Of a stretch of 64,000 nt of DNA, positions 34,300 through 47,122 are shown one piece after another. Position 1 is the first letter of the stretch. Every line of letters begins with the position of its first letter. The DNA lies in NCBI GenBank assembly GCA_963921935.1, contig OY998177.1, positions 23,335,926 to 23,399,925 on the forward strand, read 5' to 3'. The notes below the pieces were generated by a model. That model ran no database searches. It had not been told where the DNA came from and was given only the letters and a program-made list of their open reading frames with translations. A program made the translations under genes and the position numbers. Origin of the DNA: Galeruca laticollis (lineage: Eukaryota > Arthropoda > Insecta > Coleoptera > Chrysomelidae).

Positions 34300-34650
34300 T
34301 CTAAATAGGTAAACGCTTCTTGCTATTTCACCATTTCCTTAAATATTTCAAACAGGATAATCTGTTTCTTCCAGGACCTCTCTCACCTAGAACATTTCCT
34401 TGAAGATCAAATTGTGAATTTCGTTGTTCTATTTCATTATGTATCTGAAGTACTGAAATTTCTTTATTCCAACAATTCCAAGGATCTCCATTGTTTCGTT
34501 TAACTTAACTGATATTGGTGAAATGGTATTTTCAAAATTTTGCGTCAAATGCATCAAGTGTTTAGAGCAATATTCTGTTAATGTCCATGATTCCAGCTCA
34601 TATAAGACCAGCAATGATACGTAGCGTTTGAGTAGTTCCTTTTTGGTATA
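34300..34650 (-). pseudogene. RTE-type retrotransposon C-terminal fragment
   Basis: Minus strand reads LYELESWTLTEYCSKHLMHL, a few changed blocks, and YFRYIMK. This corresponds to the LYGSESWTLT and LGHIMR blocks that close RTE-like and related ORFs. Frames are broken and there is no RT core. Confidence 0.5.
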
Positions 34651-36091
34651 GTGGTGAGAGAAATGGGTCTAGTTTTATCAAATTGATTTATGTCAAGTAG
34701 TTTGATCCACTAGTAGTGTTAGTTCTGAAGGAACGTTTTCGTGTTGAGGATGCCTTTTTGTTAACATTATATCAAGGTTTATCTGTATTAAAGATCAAAT
34801 TGTTGTCTGATAGTTGTTATTCTGTGCATAAATGTCTGTGCGTTTCCCATATTGTCAGTAAATATTACTTTGCCACGGTAATGAACTTGTTAAACACCTC
34901 AGACTAGCTTTACTGTTATCTTCCGCTAATGAAAATATTTCCTTTGAATATAAGTTCAACAAGTGGTTATACATGGTTGTCGTACTTCTCTTTGAACAGG
35001 CATTTTTTTAGCTCTCCTCTCCTTAAGTTCTTATATTCGCCATTTAACCTCAATAGAGACTTTACTTCTAAATTATCATCATTCAGGCTCTTTTTTGTGA
35101 GTATTTTCGGGTTTTGATTCGATGGATTTTTGTGAGCTGTAGATTTATCTGTTCCATAACTGCCCCAGTATAATTCTAAGAAGGCTGACATCAAGATCTC
35201 CAAGAGGATATTATCTCAATCGAATCTAGTTTGGTGATTCACCAATTTTCTTGTAAAATTATGCAGTCGATGGAACTTAGTCACTTCAATTATGAACCGT
35301 TAGATTGGAACACCTGCAGCTCTACAATTCTGTTATATATTCAATCCAATTAAGAAGTAATGTATTGGTTTTATATAGTGAGTACGAACATATCAAATTT
35401 CTTGGCACGGCACAGTGGAAAACAATGCACTTTTAAGAAATGCATCATTAATTTCTACAAACATTGCTTTATAATAAAAACTTCAGCAGATTGCGCAAAA
35501 GGCATTCGCAATAGCGAGCTTAGGGCTCTCTATGGTAATATATTCATATAGCATTATTGCTCCGATATGTCAAATGTATTGACTCTTAAAAAAAATTAGG
35601 TATCACCATTCCTTATAATGTAGTGTCAAAGTGTATTGAGCCTATTTAAACCATCATATACTGTATCAAATTTAATTTTCCTATAGTCATATTTTATATA
35701 TATATATGTATATATATGTGCCTAACCTTAGCTTTACATAATAAAAGAAACGGTTGAAAATGTTAAAAATAAAAATTTTTGTTGCATAATGTACCTATCT
35801 GAAATATTTATTGTACCTAAATAATTGTTATGATGATGTTATATTTGTATTGTATTATAAAAATGTACTGAATTAAATGTGACACCAAAGCCAAATAAAT
35901 GTTAATTAATTTAATTAAAAATTGAATTTTATTTAAAATAATTCCCATATGGTCGAGGCCAAAGTGAAGGGTCATCGTTAGACAGGCAGATATGCACAAT
36001 GTATATTTTATGAAACTAGCAAACTTTTTGCATATTTTCATATAAAGCCAAGTAAAATGCTCAAAAAGACTAAAGTAGTGCCTGCATTTGG
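34651..36091. other. no recognisable gene
   Basis: A+T-rich sequence between the RTE scrap and the first LTR element, with a small TA cluster near 35694-35720. Short frames at 34716, 34929 and 35360 show no family resemblance. ATAT at 36092-36095 is the target duplication of the LTR element. Confidence 0.4.
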
Positions 36092-36095
36092 ATAT

Positions 36096-36363
36096 AGGAA
36101 TGTGAATGGACCCCGACCCTGTCCCATGGTCAGCGAACTGCAACCAAGCAACGCGATCAGCAATTTCAAAACACCGATATATTAAATATAGGTTGATGAC
36201 TATGTAAAATTCACTCATTCAATAATTTTAATTCCATTCAATTTTTCTATTCATTTTTATTATCAGTTTATTTTGTTGTCAAGTTACTTTTGCATTTTCC
36301 ATTATAAATTTATTTCAAGTAAACATTTTTTTTGAAGTTAAAAGTATCTCGACGAATGTTTCT
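36096..36363 (+). repeat. LTR element 1, 5' LTR
   Basis: 268 bp, starting AGGAATGTGAATGGACCCC and ending CGACGAATGTTTCT. It is clearly homologous to 42568-42843 with scattered substitutions and small indels, so the insertion is not recent. Confidence 0.9.
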
Positions 36364-36583
36364 GGCGCTGCGAACAGGATTCACTTCGTACAGAAACCCA
36401 AGTTTCCTGGTCAACTTTAGTTGTTAGACGAGAAAATCCAGCGGACCGAGGCGAAACAACATAGTATGCAGAAGATATCCCCAGTCATCATCCTCTTGTT
36501 CCTTTTTTCCTTTATGAGCACTTTTTAGTTCTCGATCTTCTAAAAATCGAATTTCAGAAACTCGAAACATTAATAGCCTAAAT

Positions 36584-37662
36584 ATGTCTCTTCAAAATAA
36601 CGATATTTCTAGTCTTTGTGCCACCCTTCCTGAATTTAATACGGGAGATGATCACTCGACTTTTATAAAATTGGTACATAGCTTAATTACGTTTCTTAGA
36701 ACACAGAATCTTACTCAACCTCAAGAATTTATATTAACCGCAAACATTATTTCTCGTATAAAAAGTGAACCTAGAGATTTTTAAATTACCCAAATTCAAC
36801 GCTTTGGGCAGATGTACGTCCATTGTTACTAGCGAAATACGGAGATCGACGGTCCAAAGATATTTTATCAACACAATTATCTACTACAGTAGATAACGAA
36901 AAGTATGAGAAATATCATCAACTAATTTCAAATAATCTTAATGATTTGCTTCAACATATAGTTTTAATTGATAATGTGGAAACTGTAAATTCCAAAACCC
37001 CGTATTTGAAAAATATTGCTCATGAAACTTTTTGCACTGGTATTACTGAACCCTATTGTGAATATTTATCACATTTCCAAATAAATTCTCTTGGCGAAGC
37101 TCTTCAAAAATGTATCTCTCATGATAATCATAAGAACCACCAATTATATATGAACTTCTTAAAAAGTCAACAAAATTAGAAGTTACCTCCTCTTCATAAA
37201 CCCAAACAAAATTCTTTCAAACCCAATCACAATAAATCCAATCAATCTTTTACGCAGAACCGTACTAGCCCGAATACTACATTTTCTTCTCGGAATAACT
37301 TCCATCCAACTGCCGCGATTTCTCCAATAAATATATTTCAAAATAATAACCCTCCTAGAAATAACCATAGTTTTAACAGACCCCAGTTTAATAACACTTT
37401 TGGAAATAATCAATCATTTAATAAACCGTCTTATTCTTTCGTAAATAACTCAAATCTTCATCCACCGCAGATCCAAAGAAATTTTCAAACTCCACAAAAT
37501 ATTCAAAGTCCAATGAGGGGTGTACGAACAATTTCTACCAGAAACCAACCTATGAGCACTTCCACAAGAAGAACTTTGAGTTTCAATGTAAATACTGACC
37601 AAAATGAAAATGACGGTCAAGAAGAAAATTTTCGAGAGACCACAAACGAAATGCCATTCTAA
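36584..37662 (+). pseudogene. LTR element 1 gag-like region
   Basis: An open piece from ATG 36584 to TAA 36782-36784, then a shift into another frame that is open from about 36823 to TAA 37660-37662 except for TAG at 37177-37179. The C-terminal third is Asn/Gln/Pro/Ser-rich with basic residues, as in nucleocapsid regions of errantiviral gags without CCHC knuckles. Structural capsid role assigned by position. Confidence 0.65.
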
Positions 37663-37719
37663 TAAACCTAAGTAATATTTGCAACTATCCCCAATTATCA
37701 TACTTCATTATTCAAACTT

Positions 37720-40700
37720 CCAAACTAAAAGTTTAAATAGATACAGGAGGATATAATACTATCATTTCACCAAAAGATTCCACATTCCTCATCTCAAACC
37801 ATATTTATAATAAACCATTTACACTGACGTCCATGAAAATTACACGAAAATATAACTCGAATATCAAAACACCACTACACTACACTATTTTACATTTTAG
37901 AACCTATTTACGCTAGAATTGCTGACTGGAGTCAATATTTTGACATATTATTAGGGAATTATGACTTAGAACGTATACATGCTTTGATAGATTACCAAAA
38001 TAAATTACTAACAATAAAACGTCTTAATATTACTATTCCTTTTGAAACCTTATACAATCAAATGTCTGTTGACATTCTGTACGGCGACATCATCCTTCCC
38101 AAAATTACAATAAATAATATTAAAATTCCTGAATCAATGCATTCTGCCAAAAACGGTTACATTAGTGATATTTGTTTACCAAATCCTTTGTCATTAGAAC
38201 CAATATATGTCGAAAATTTATATAAATACGAAATATCTAATGGTCCAAGTAATTTTCACCTATCGATAATCCGCACTCAACACCTAAACCATGAAGAAAG
38301 AGAAAAATGTTTAAAGCTCTGTAATAAATACAAAGATATTTTCTATGACGATACCTCTGGCTTAACTTTTACTTCTGCCATTAAGCACGAAATCCGAACA
38401 AAAGCTGAAAATCCTATTTACGTTGAAGGTTTCCGACATACGAAAGCAGGAAATTACTAGACAGGTTAATCAATTACTCGATAAAAAATTATAAGGCCGT
38501 CTATATCTCCCTATTCCGTGACTGTACGGTTTGAACCAAAAAACCAGACGCTTCTGGCAAGAAAAAATTTCGTATGGTTATTGATTATCGTAAATTAAAT
38601 GAGAACACTGTCGAAGATAAATATAACCTCCCAAATATCGAAGACAAACTAGATAACCTATGAAAAGCCATGTATTTTACTACTCTTGATGTAGCTCAAG
38701 GTTTCCATCAAATTGAAGTTCATCCAAATTCAATTGAGAAAACATCTTTTTCCGTACCCCACGGCCACTATGAGTTTCTACGAATGCCATTTGGTCTTAA
38801 TAATAGACCCCCTACTCTCGAAAAATTGATGGATATCATCTTCAGACCCTTTCTCCACACATGTCGTTCCGTCTATATCGATGATGTTATTATTTTTTCA
38901 AGATCATTTAGTTCACACTGCCGCAAATTTTGAAATATTTCGGAAAGCTAACTTGAAAATCCAATTAGATAAATCAGAATTTCTGACAAATGAAGTCGCC
39001 TTTCTTGGTCATATCGTATCTCCCGAAGCCCCAATCCTAGCAAAATAGAGATTATTGAGAATTTTCCAATACCAAAAACGGTAGAAGAAATGAGATCCTT
39101 CTTAAGACTTATTGGATATTATTGAAGGTTTATTCTAAATTTTGCAAGAATAACATAACAATACTAGCAAAACAGCTGTCATAGACCCAACAAACGCCAA
39201 CTATAAAGAACGCTTTGAGAAATGCAAACAACTCTTATCCAATGCCCCAGTTCTCCAATATCCCGACTTTTCAAAACCTTTTGTTTTGACAACTGACGCT
39301 TCCAATATAGCTATAGGATCTGTATTATCACAAGATAATCATCCAATCTTTTACTACTCATGAACTTCAAACTCAGCCGAGCAAAACTATTCAACTATCG
39401 AAAGAGAACTTTTGGGAATACTAGTTTCCTGCGAACATATCCGTCCGTATGGTCACAAATTCACAGTCGAAAGGGACCACAATCCCCTTTTATGAATTTG
39501 AAAAATTAAAGATTCCACATCACGATTGCGCCTGAAACTTGAAGACTATAATTTTGACGTAAAATACCGAAAAGGTAAAGAAAATCAAGTTGCCGACTGT
39601 CCTTCTGGAGTACAGGTCAATGTACTTTCATCTTCTTCTGTATGTGTCGAACCACCTGACAATTTTGACATAGACGAATTTTTTGAAGATTTCGAGAAAA
39701 ACCAGTCTCTTAGCGATGATACTAATCACACTGCAAACAGAAATCCGATTTCAGGAATCCCAATATCTGAAGATCCTATCAAGTCTGCTATAAATCAAAT
39801 TCTTATTGTCCCTAACTCCAGAGAATACAAAATTATTTATAAAAATTGTTTTAATAAACATAGGCATACCGTAACTCTCACTGATGACTGGAGAATGGAA
39901 ATATCTGATGCTCTTCAAAACATACTTAGACCTAAGGAAAAATTTGGGTTTCACGTACCACATGAATTTCGACCTTCTATTTGTGAATACTTCAAGAAAA
40001 CTTTTGACACGACCGTTAAGGACATTTTTTGTAATAAATTACTACAGGACCTAGATGAAGAACAAAGACAAATAGAGTGTGTAAAACAGTATCATACCGA
40101 AAATCATAACTGCATAGTTGAAACCTATAAATACTTGAAAAATCAATTATACTGGCCCTCCATGCAAACTACAATTTCAAATTCCATTAACCAATGTGAA
40201 ATTTGTTTAAACAATAAACATGAACCTCAATTAGGTCCATTACTAGAACAAAAACCTTTTGACATAATCCATATTGATTTGTTCCACTGTAACAAAAATT
40301 ACTACTTAACAATTGTCGACTCGTTCAGCAAATAATATGCCCAATACTATAAAATTTCTGATGAAACTTCTGTTCCAATTCTAAGCAAATTGAGACACTA
40401 TTTCTCTCCTCATAATTATTCGAAAAAAATTGTTTGTGGCAATTGCACTGAATTTAATTCTGCTGTAATTAAAGAATTTATGAAACTTCGTAAAATTGAA
40501 ATTCATTCCACAACAGTCAATAACTCATCTTCCAATTCCCCTATTGGCGGTTCCATTCTACCCTAATAGAGAAACTTAGAATATTACGAGAACAAATTCC
40601 AGAAGACCACTTTGACGATACTTTCACAAATTCCATTTTAATTTATAATCAGTCCATTCATAGTGCTACTAACTTCTCACCTTTTTCAATTCTCTTTGGC

Positions 40701-40860
40701 CCTTATGCCGAAGAAATATATTTTAATTTTGATCTCCCATTATACGAAACATACCATCGTAGACATAAAGACGAACTACGACCCTTTATAACTGACATAT
40801 ATAATAAACTAAAAGAAAAACGTCAGAAAACTTTAGATAAACAAAATGAAAAAGCCTAAT
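37720..40860 (+). pseudogene. LTR element 1 pol (PR, RT, RNase H, integrase), multiply broken
   Basis: Protease with a DTGG variant of the DTG motif near 37740. RT with FTTLDVAQGFHQIEV and YIDDVIIFS (38670-38933). RNase H with LTTDASNIAIGSVLSQ near 39290. Integrase zinc-binding His/Cys region (CEICLNN near 40200), then the core with the first Asp in IIHIDLF. The second catalytic Asp position appears as Asn (VCGNCTEFN near 40437). Stops occur in RT and RNase H (for example just before 38670, and near 39360 and 39495), and one follows the first Asp block of the integrase (near 40335). Not functional. Confidence 0.8.
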
Positions 40861-41042
40861 CAATTCCTGTAATCGATCCCTCTTCCTCTCTCTAAGTAAC
40901 CAGAAAAAAACATCGACCTAAATTGAGCTCCCCTTATTTTAGACTACATCCGAAAAAACAAAATAAAACAAAAATTATCGGCTAGACAAATAAACGAAAC
41001 ACAACAAGTACACACTTAAAATTTGCAAAAAGACTTCGTAAA

Positions 41043-42575
41043 GTGGAAAAAGGGGATATTTCAGAAATACCTTCATTGCAGGACGCCCTATCCCTGGATT
41101 ATCTTATCAAGATACAGGAAATCCCCAATAACGGTTATTATGTAGAGAAACTTGACAAATCAAATGAAATTAACCATTATCATAGACATATTTTACATAT
41201 TAATTTGAAGAAATTAGCTAACACTTCAGAATGACCTTTTCGATTCACCCTTAGAAAACGGACCCTTAGCTTCTTTGAAATTTCAATATAATCACCTCCT
41301 AAATTAAGCAAAAGACAATCTTCATAAAATAACTCGTAAGCATTAAAGAGGATTCTTCAACTTCCTAGGCACAACAATTAAGTACATAACTGGAAATCCT
41401 GACGATTACAACTTAAAATTATTAAAATCAGATATTACTGCAATAGAACTCAAAGAAAATGAGATATACCTAAACTTAACAAAGAAATCTCTTTTGGTCA
41501 TGCTATTGATACGAGATTTAAAATCTTTTAAATTTAATAAACAATAATAGTAAATTAATTGTTGCTGTAGTAAAATAAGTTATCATCCGATTTCAATGGA
41601 TACGTTGCTCTTCATAACGAAATTCTCAATCTCCAAATTATAAATGCATTACTTTTAAAACTAATTAGAACGATAACCTTCTCCCAACTAGATATTTCAT
41701 ATATTGAGCTCGTTACTTTGGACTATAGATGAACTGGAAACATTAAAACAAACGCTGTTAGAAATATATTCTCAATTCGCGTTTTTAATCAGCGACAAAT
41801 ATCCTTACCAACTCATTGAGTCATCAAAATCTTTAGTTTGTGTTACCACCAAGATACTGCTCATAATAGGAAAAATTCCTATCCTTTATACAGAGGCTTA
41901 TCCCACATTAAGAATCTACATCATCCCTAATAATGATCACATAATGATTCTGCCGCCTGCGCATTACTTCGCAAATGGTAAATTATACGAAACCTGCACC
42001 AATTTAGCCGAACAAATTATCTGCACAAAACCTGTAAAATCTCAGTGCCAAATTCCAAATGTAGAGAATTGTACCAAATCAATCTCAACGGAGAATTTAT
42101 CTCAAGAAACAAGAAACGTAATTTTATTGGGAATACTTCACCCAATAAAAATTCAAAATCAAGAAATTAGCAGAAGTAGCATCTTAATGACAAATGAGCC
42201 GATCGTCATAGAAGGAATATAGTACAACAGAAAAACTGTCCAAGAACTCCCAGTGCCGCAAGTAGTCCCAATCAAACTGTATCCGAAGCACGAAATCAAG
42301 ATAGAAAACTCCAGATTCCAGAGATGCACGGTCAACTTCAACCCATCGAACCGATACATCTTCAGCCACAATTTTCTGCAGGGCTTAGCATTGTTTCCTT
42401 CATCAAAATTTCAACTGTTTTAGTCATTTTCATAACAGTTGCTATGAAGAAAAGGAAGAGAATCTCCAAATTCTTCTATGGGCCCAAGCTACAACCAACT
42501 CAAATCCAGATTCGTCAAGAGTTGTTCTTAGAGACTTCGAGGACGAAGTCTGGACCAAAGGAGGAGGAGAAATGT
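41043..42575 (+). pseudogene. LTR element 1 env-like region, broken
   Basis: N-terminal block at 41043-41234 (NNGYYVEKLDKSNEINHYHR), a glycine/phenylalanine-rich stretch near 41350 where errantiviral Env proteins have the region after the processing site, and a Cys-containing ectodomain piece 41704-42222. A hydrophobic stretch near the end (around 42380-42445) could be the membrane segment. Several stops and frame changes separate the parts. Relationship to the insect errantiviral, baculovirus-F-like Env family is inferred from position and pattern. Confidence 0.6.
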
Positions 42576-42843
42576 TAATGGACCCCGACCCTGTCCCGTG
42601 GTCAGCGAACTCAAAACACCAAGCAACGCGATCAGCAATTTCAAAAGACCGATGTAATAAATATAGGTTGATGATTATGTAAAATTCATTCATTCAATAA
42701 TTTTAATTAAATTCAATTTTTCTATTCATTGTTACTAACAGTTTATTTTATTGTCAAGTTACTTTTGCATTTTTCATTGTTGTCAATTTATTTCAAAAAA
42801 AACATTTTTTTAAAAAGTTAAAAGTGTCTCGACGAATATTTCT
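42568..42843 (+). repeat. LTR element 1, 3' LTR
   Basis: 276 bp, preceded by the purine tract at 42555-42567 and followed by target duplication ATAT. Pairs with 36096-36363. Confidence 0.9.
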
Positions 42844-42894
42844 ATATAATCTATTTAAATCCTCATCGCATTTTACAATAGGTAAATAGAACCT

Positions 42895-43110
42895 CTTTAA
42901 TGCATTGCGTCCCAACCGGTCGTCCGCGGACCAAAGATAGTCCGTGAGAGCCTTGAGATGGTCTGCCGGGAGAGTCCGGTTATTACGTATGAAAAAATTA
43001 AATTTTTCGAAGAATAAATCAAAATTACGATTTTCGTTGAACAAGAATAAGTGAATACATTGGAAAATTTATACTGATGGAGTGCCCCTGCTATGCTGGG
43101 ATCACATTCA
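42895..43110. other. possible hAT-type end fragment
   Basis: Contains GTCCGCGGACCAAAGATAGT, a motif that recurs near the ends of hAT elements (GGTCCGCGGACC), with no matching partner end found. No ORF supports it. Confidence 0.25.
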
Positions 43111-43498
43111 TGCCTAGCAACATTAGACAAAAAGAAACCTGATACAGCTACGATGTACTGGGAAATTCATCGTTAAGCATTACTATCGATAACCATGCCG
43201 AAAGACTTATTAAATGTCATGAATTTTGACATAAAGATGATGAATATTGTTAATGGCAGTGCAAAACACAGATGTATTTCCAAAAAGTTGTACGGAACTA
43301 GCCTCCGAGTACGAGACTTTATTATACTGATATGCGTGCGTTGGCAATATGTTGGCCCGTTTGTATCAGTTGAGAGAGGAATTTAAAGTATTTTTTCCAT
43401 GGTTGGTCTTTCTTATTAACTTACTATGCCTGTTTCTAAGAAGGTTTATTGTTTTTACCAGTTGCTAGGCTAAACAGAACGGTAATCAACTTACTTAC
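43111..43498. other. no recognisable gene
   Basis: The 63-codon plus-strand frame starting 43195 shows no family resemblance. The rest is A+T-rich and anonymous. Confidence 0.35.
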
Positions 43499-43589
43499 AA
43501 TGTATACCTTCACATTCTTCTATATCATTAACAGTCATATTGTATAGTTCTCTCCTACATACGTCAGAAATTCCTACTATAATTCTCAC
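43499..43589 (-). CDS. candidate internal exon of an unrecognised minus-strand gene
   Basis: On the minus strand TGTTTTTTTAG precedes 43589 and GTAAGTAAG follows 43499, both strong splice consensus. The 91 bp are fully open from a whole codon: VRIIVGISDVCRRELYNMTV, then NDIEECEGIH, leaving one base. The entry phase agrees with the end proposed for the exon at 60168-59990. I do not recognise the protein. It could belong to a host gene whose first exons lie at 60 kb, separated by a 16 kb TE-filled intron, or be an isolated relic. Confidence 0.45.
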
Positions 43590-43875
43590 CTAAAAAAACA
43601 TAGAAAATATAGTATAATTATTTCTTACATTTTATAAGTGATCTGAACATACCTTATAAATTCAAAATTCATTTAAGAATGTTGATGCTGTTGACAACAA
43701 CAAGTTTTATTTCGGCTCTGTAATAAGTAAAAATAGTGCAATTTAAAATTTGACAATTATATCAATAGTAAGCTAATACTTTATAGAGTAATATTATTCA
43801 TGTGTTTGAACAGAAAAGTTAAATAATTACTAGGAAATGTGTAATTAGATGAAAAAGGTGAAACAACTTTTGTGG
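43590..43875. other. no recognisable gene
   Basis: A+T-rich sequence up to the TAGT target duplication (43876-43879) of LTR element 2. It may include 5' sequence of the CR1-like element that resumes at about 51801. Confidence 0.35.
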
Positions 43876-43879
43876 TAGT

Positions 43880-44089
43880 AGTTATTTGATGATTCAATAA
43901 TAATTTCAATAACAATAATGTGTAATATAAATATTTAATTCAATATGTCAGCAAATGTTTTCCTTTTTAGATTTTGTACATATTTTATTTAGAATGATAT
44001 TAGATTTACAACTGTTAAAAAGTATATTTGTGTATTAATGAAGTAGTTTGTGTTTTAAAAAATTCTTTTTGAAAACCAAGATCAATAAG
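43880..44089 (+). repeat. LTR element 2, 5' LTR
   Basis: 210 bp. It differs from the 3' LTR by about a dozen substitutions and lacks an 11-bp segment after AGTTAT that the 3' LTR has, so identity is roughly 94 percent by eye. Confidence 0.9.
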
Positions 44090-44106
44090 TTGCGCAGTCA
44101 GTAGGA
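44090..44106 (+). promoter_or_regulatory. LTR element 2 primer-binding site
   Basis: TTGCGCAGTCAGTAGGA directly after the 5' LTR. It matches, with about two differences, the tRNA-Ser-type primer site used by 17.6/297-like errantiviruses. Confidence 0.65.
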
Positions 44107-44447
44107 TACTGAAAGGAATTTCACAGTGAATATTCCTTCGGTTCCAATCTTTTGTTCAGTAACGAATTTCGTCGCTCCGTACGAAATCTTGAAAAAAAGT
44201 GCTTCAGAATCCAGAAGAAGAACTGAAGTCAAGTTATAGTGAAGACAGCTACAATACTGTAAGTTGCTCATTTCCTTTTATTGTATTTATCCTGTCTATG
44301 TCATTCTCCTCACTTGTCGCTAACTCCATAGAGGACATTACCGAAAGTGTGTATAGTTTTAGTATTGAAAACGAAATAGAATTAGATCTTTCAAATTCCT
44401 TTATTAATTTATCGATAACAGATTCATTAGATATTTTAGACGATAAT

Positions 44448-45603
44448 ATGGCGTTACCTCCTCCAAAATTCGAACCAAAATTGTTAGAAATAGTACCAAG
44501 ATTTGACGGTAACTCATTAGAGTTATCATCATTTCTAGAAACTGCAAATACTATTATTAATACTTATTGGGATAGAACGCCAGGTAGCGAAAACTGTGTA
44601 CAAAATATTAGTATAATTTATGGTATATATTCTAAATTAGTTGGTAATGCTAGGGAAGTATATAGTATATGTATTAATAAAGACTGGAAGTCAGTCAAAT
44701 CTGCTCTTATATCTCATTTTGGAGATCAACGTGACGAAAATGGCCTTTTATTCGATTCAGATCAATTAAGACAAACTAATACAGAAGACGCGTTACATTT
44801 TTATACAAGAGTAATGAGTAATTTAAGTGCTCTTCACAATTATTTAGATACACATGGAGAAAATGCTATAAACATAGTGAAAAAAGAATTTTATAATGTT
44901 CACGCTTCGAAAATTTCCCTTGCTGGGTTAAAAGAACCCCTAGGTTCTACTATACGTGCAATGCGACCATCAACAATAGCTGAGCTAGGCAATTTGTAGT
45001 TGCTGAAAATAATATTAGATACTTACAAAGAAATTCAGATCATAATCATAGACCAAAAGCCGTACAAAAATATAATTCAAATTTCAGAACCAATCAACAT
45101 TTTCAATTACGTCCGAATTTCCCCATCAATAATTATCCAGTCATGAACACTCATAGTTATCAAACTGCTCATCAAGTTCCGCCCCAATTTACGCCAAATG
45201 CGGCTACACAAAATAATTTTTCCCAAGTAATCGACAAGTTTTCGGTCCCCCAAAACATCCAACAAATGTTTGGAAACAAACTAATCAATATCAAAATCAA
45301 TCTAGACCCGTTCCAATGAGTGGCATATCTACAGCCACACGGAGACCAACCCACAATCAACCCTCAACAAATCACAATTTTTTTAGGCCTCAATCTCGAC
45401 CAACATTTACCTCAGAACAATTATATCATATGGAACCAAATTCTGACTATTACTATGACACATATAATTCTCAAAATTTAGATAATACTAATACAGACTA
45501 TTTTAACTACGAAAATAATGACGAAGATTCTAACAATATTCATGTCATAGAATTCTCAAATGAAAATTTTCAAGAACCAAGCCCAACAGAAAACCAAACA
45601 TAG
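44448..45603 (+). pseudogene. LTR element 2 gag-like region
   Basis: ATG 44448 is chosen because the conserved region starts MALPPPKFEPKLLEI and RFDGNSLELSSFLETAN; the frame upstream to 44199 is open but unlikely to be coding. In-frame TAG at 44997-44999; from about 45000 to 45316 the frame shifts, then 45316-45603 is open to TAG. The C-terminal part is rich in Asn, Tyr and Asp. There is no CCHC knuckle, as usual for this group. Confidence 0.7.
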
Positions 45604-47065
45604 AATTACATTCTCTATATGACCGTAAAGACCTTCCTTACGTAAAAATATCAGATCCTCCTCTTAAATTATTAGTTGATACAGGTGCTACTAAATCATT
45701 CCTAAATCCAGAAATTGCCCAAAAATATTTTGAAGATTGTATCGAAAACGAGCCGTTCACGATTAGCTCAATATTCCAAACAACTTCTCGAGACCAATGT
45801 GCTAAAATTCGGGCATTCCCCGAATGTAACTGTAATAAAAAAATAAAATTCTATTTATTCAATTTTCATCATTTCTTCGATAGTTTAATCGGATACGAAA
45901 CATTAAAAGATTTATGTGTAGAACTCGACTTAAACAATTCTTTACTGAAAACACCGACAGCAAAATTACCATTAAGTCATTACAAAGCAGAGGGTAAATT
46001 ATTATTTTTTGCAAAAATTGAACCCCACACGATAGAATCTGCTAAAATTCCTGTCTCAGTAAATTCTGGCATTATCATTGTTCCCCAATTAAAAGTATTC
46101 AACTGTAAAATTAAAGAAGGTATCTCCGAAGCAATTAATTGTTATGCACCCATAGAAATCATAAATGATACCGATGAAGTTCAAGAAGTTTATTTGTATA
46201 ACCCAATAAAAGTTCAACTATTTACAAACGACTTAAAATTTTTTAATATGTCTATTAAAAGTAATCAAAATTTAGAACCATTCGATATAACTGAAAACAT
46301 TAGAACAAGTCATTTAAATGTTGAGGAAAAGTTGCAATTAGAAAAAATTTGTGAAGAATTTCCTGACATTTTCCATACAAGTAATTCAAAACTAACTTTC
46401 ACTAATCAAGTTAAGCATAGAATAAAAACCACAGACGAAATACCAGTTTATTCGAAAACATATAGATACCCATATATTCATAAACCAGAAGTAGAGCGTC
46501 AAATTAATGGAATGTTAGAACAAGGTATCATCAGACGAAGAAATTAGATACCGAAATAACCTGGGAAGACAGGCAATTAGAAAACTTAACCATATACTGT
46601 GGGATAAAACGATATCAAAGGATAACAAACATAAAATTTATAACAGTATAGTTAAAAGTATCGTCTCCTATGGAAGTGAGGTATGGCCGTTAAAGGAAAA
46701 TGCACTTAAAATTATAGAAGCCACCGAAATGGATTACTGGAGGCGTGCTGCTGGAAAATCGAAGCTGGATAAAGTCAGAAATAAGAAAATCCGAGAAATA
46801 ATGGGGACTAAACACAATTTAACAGAAGACATCCGAGTTAATCAACTTAGGTGATATGGACACGTACAGAGGATGGAACAAACTAGAATACCAAGAAAAG
46901 TGCTGGATTGGACGCCATACGGCAGAAGAAGGAGAGGGAGACCTAGGTTGAGTTGGAGAGAAGGAGTAGAAAAGGACATACAAGCAAGAGAAATAGAGGA
47001 AAATCTATGTACCGATCGAGATAGATGGAAGCTGGAAATCAGAAAACGGCGAAGAACGTTATGAA

Positions 47066-47122
<57 letters not shown>

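Larger units (their letters stand above)
36096..42843 (+). mobile_element. LTR retrotransposon 1, gypsy/errantivirus type, complete but disabled
   Basis: Two LTRs (36096-36363 and 42568-42843) flank gag, pol and env-like regions. The 4-bp duplication ATAT lies at 36092-36095 and 42844-42847. LTRs starting AG and ending YT, with a 4-bp AT-rich target, are typical of errantivirus-like gypsy elements. A primer-binding-like site starts at 36363 (TGGCGCTGCGAACAGG), and a purine tract (AAAGGAGGAGGAG) precedes the right LTR. Every gene has frameshifts or stops. Confidence 0.88.

Noticed and set aside
35817..36218. 133-codon minus-strand frame
   Set aside because: Overlaps the LTR and A+T-rich flank, and a similar shadow frame appears over the other LTR (42442-42693).
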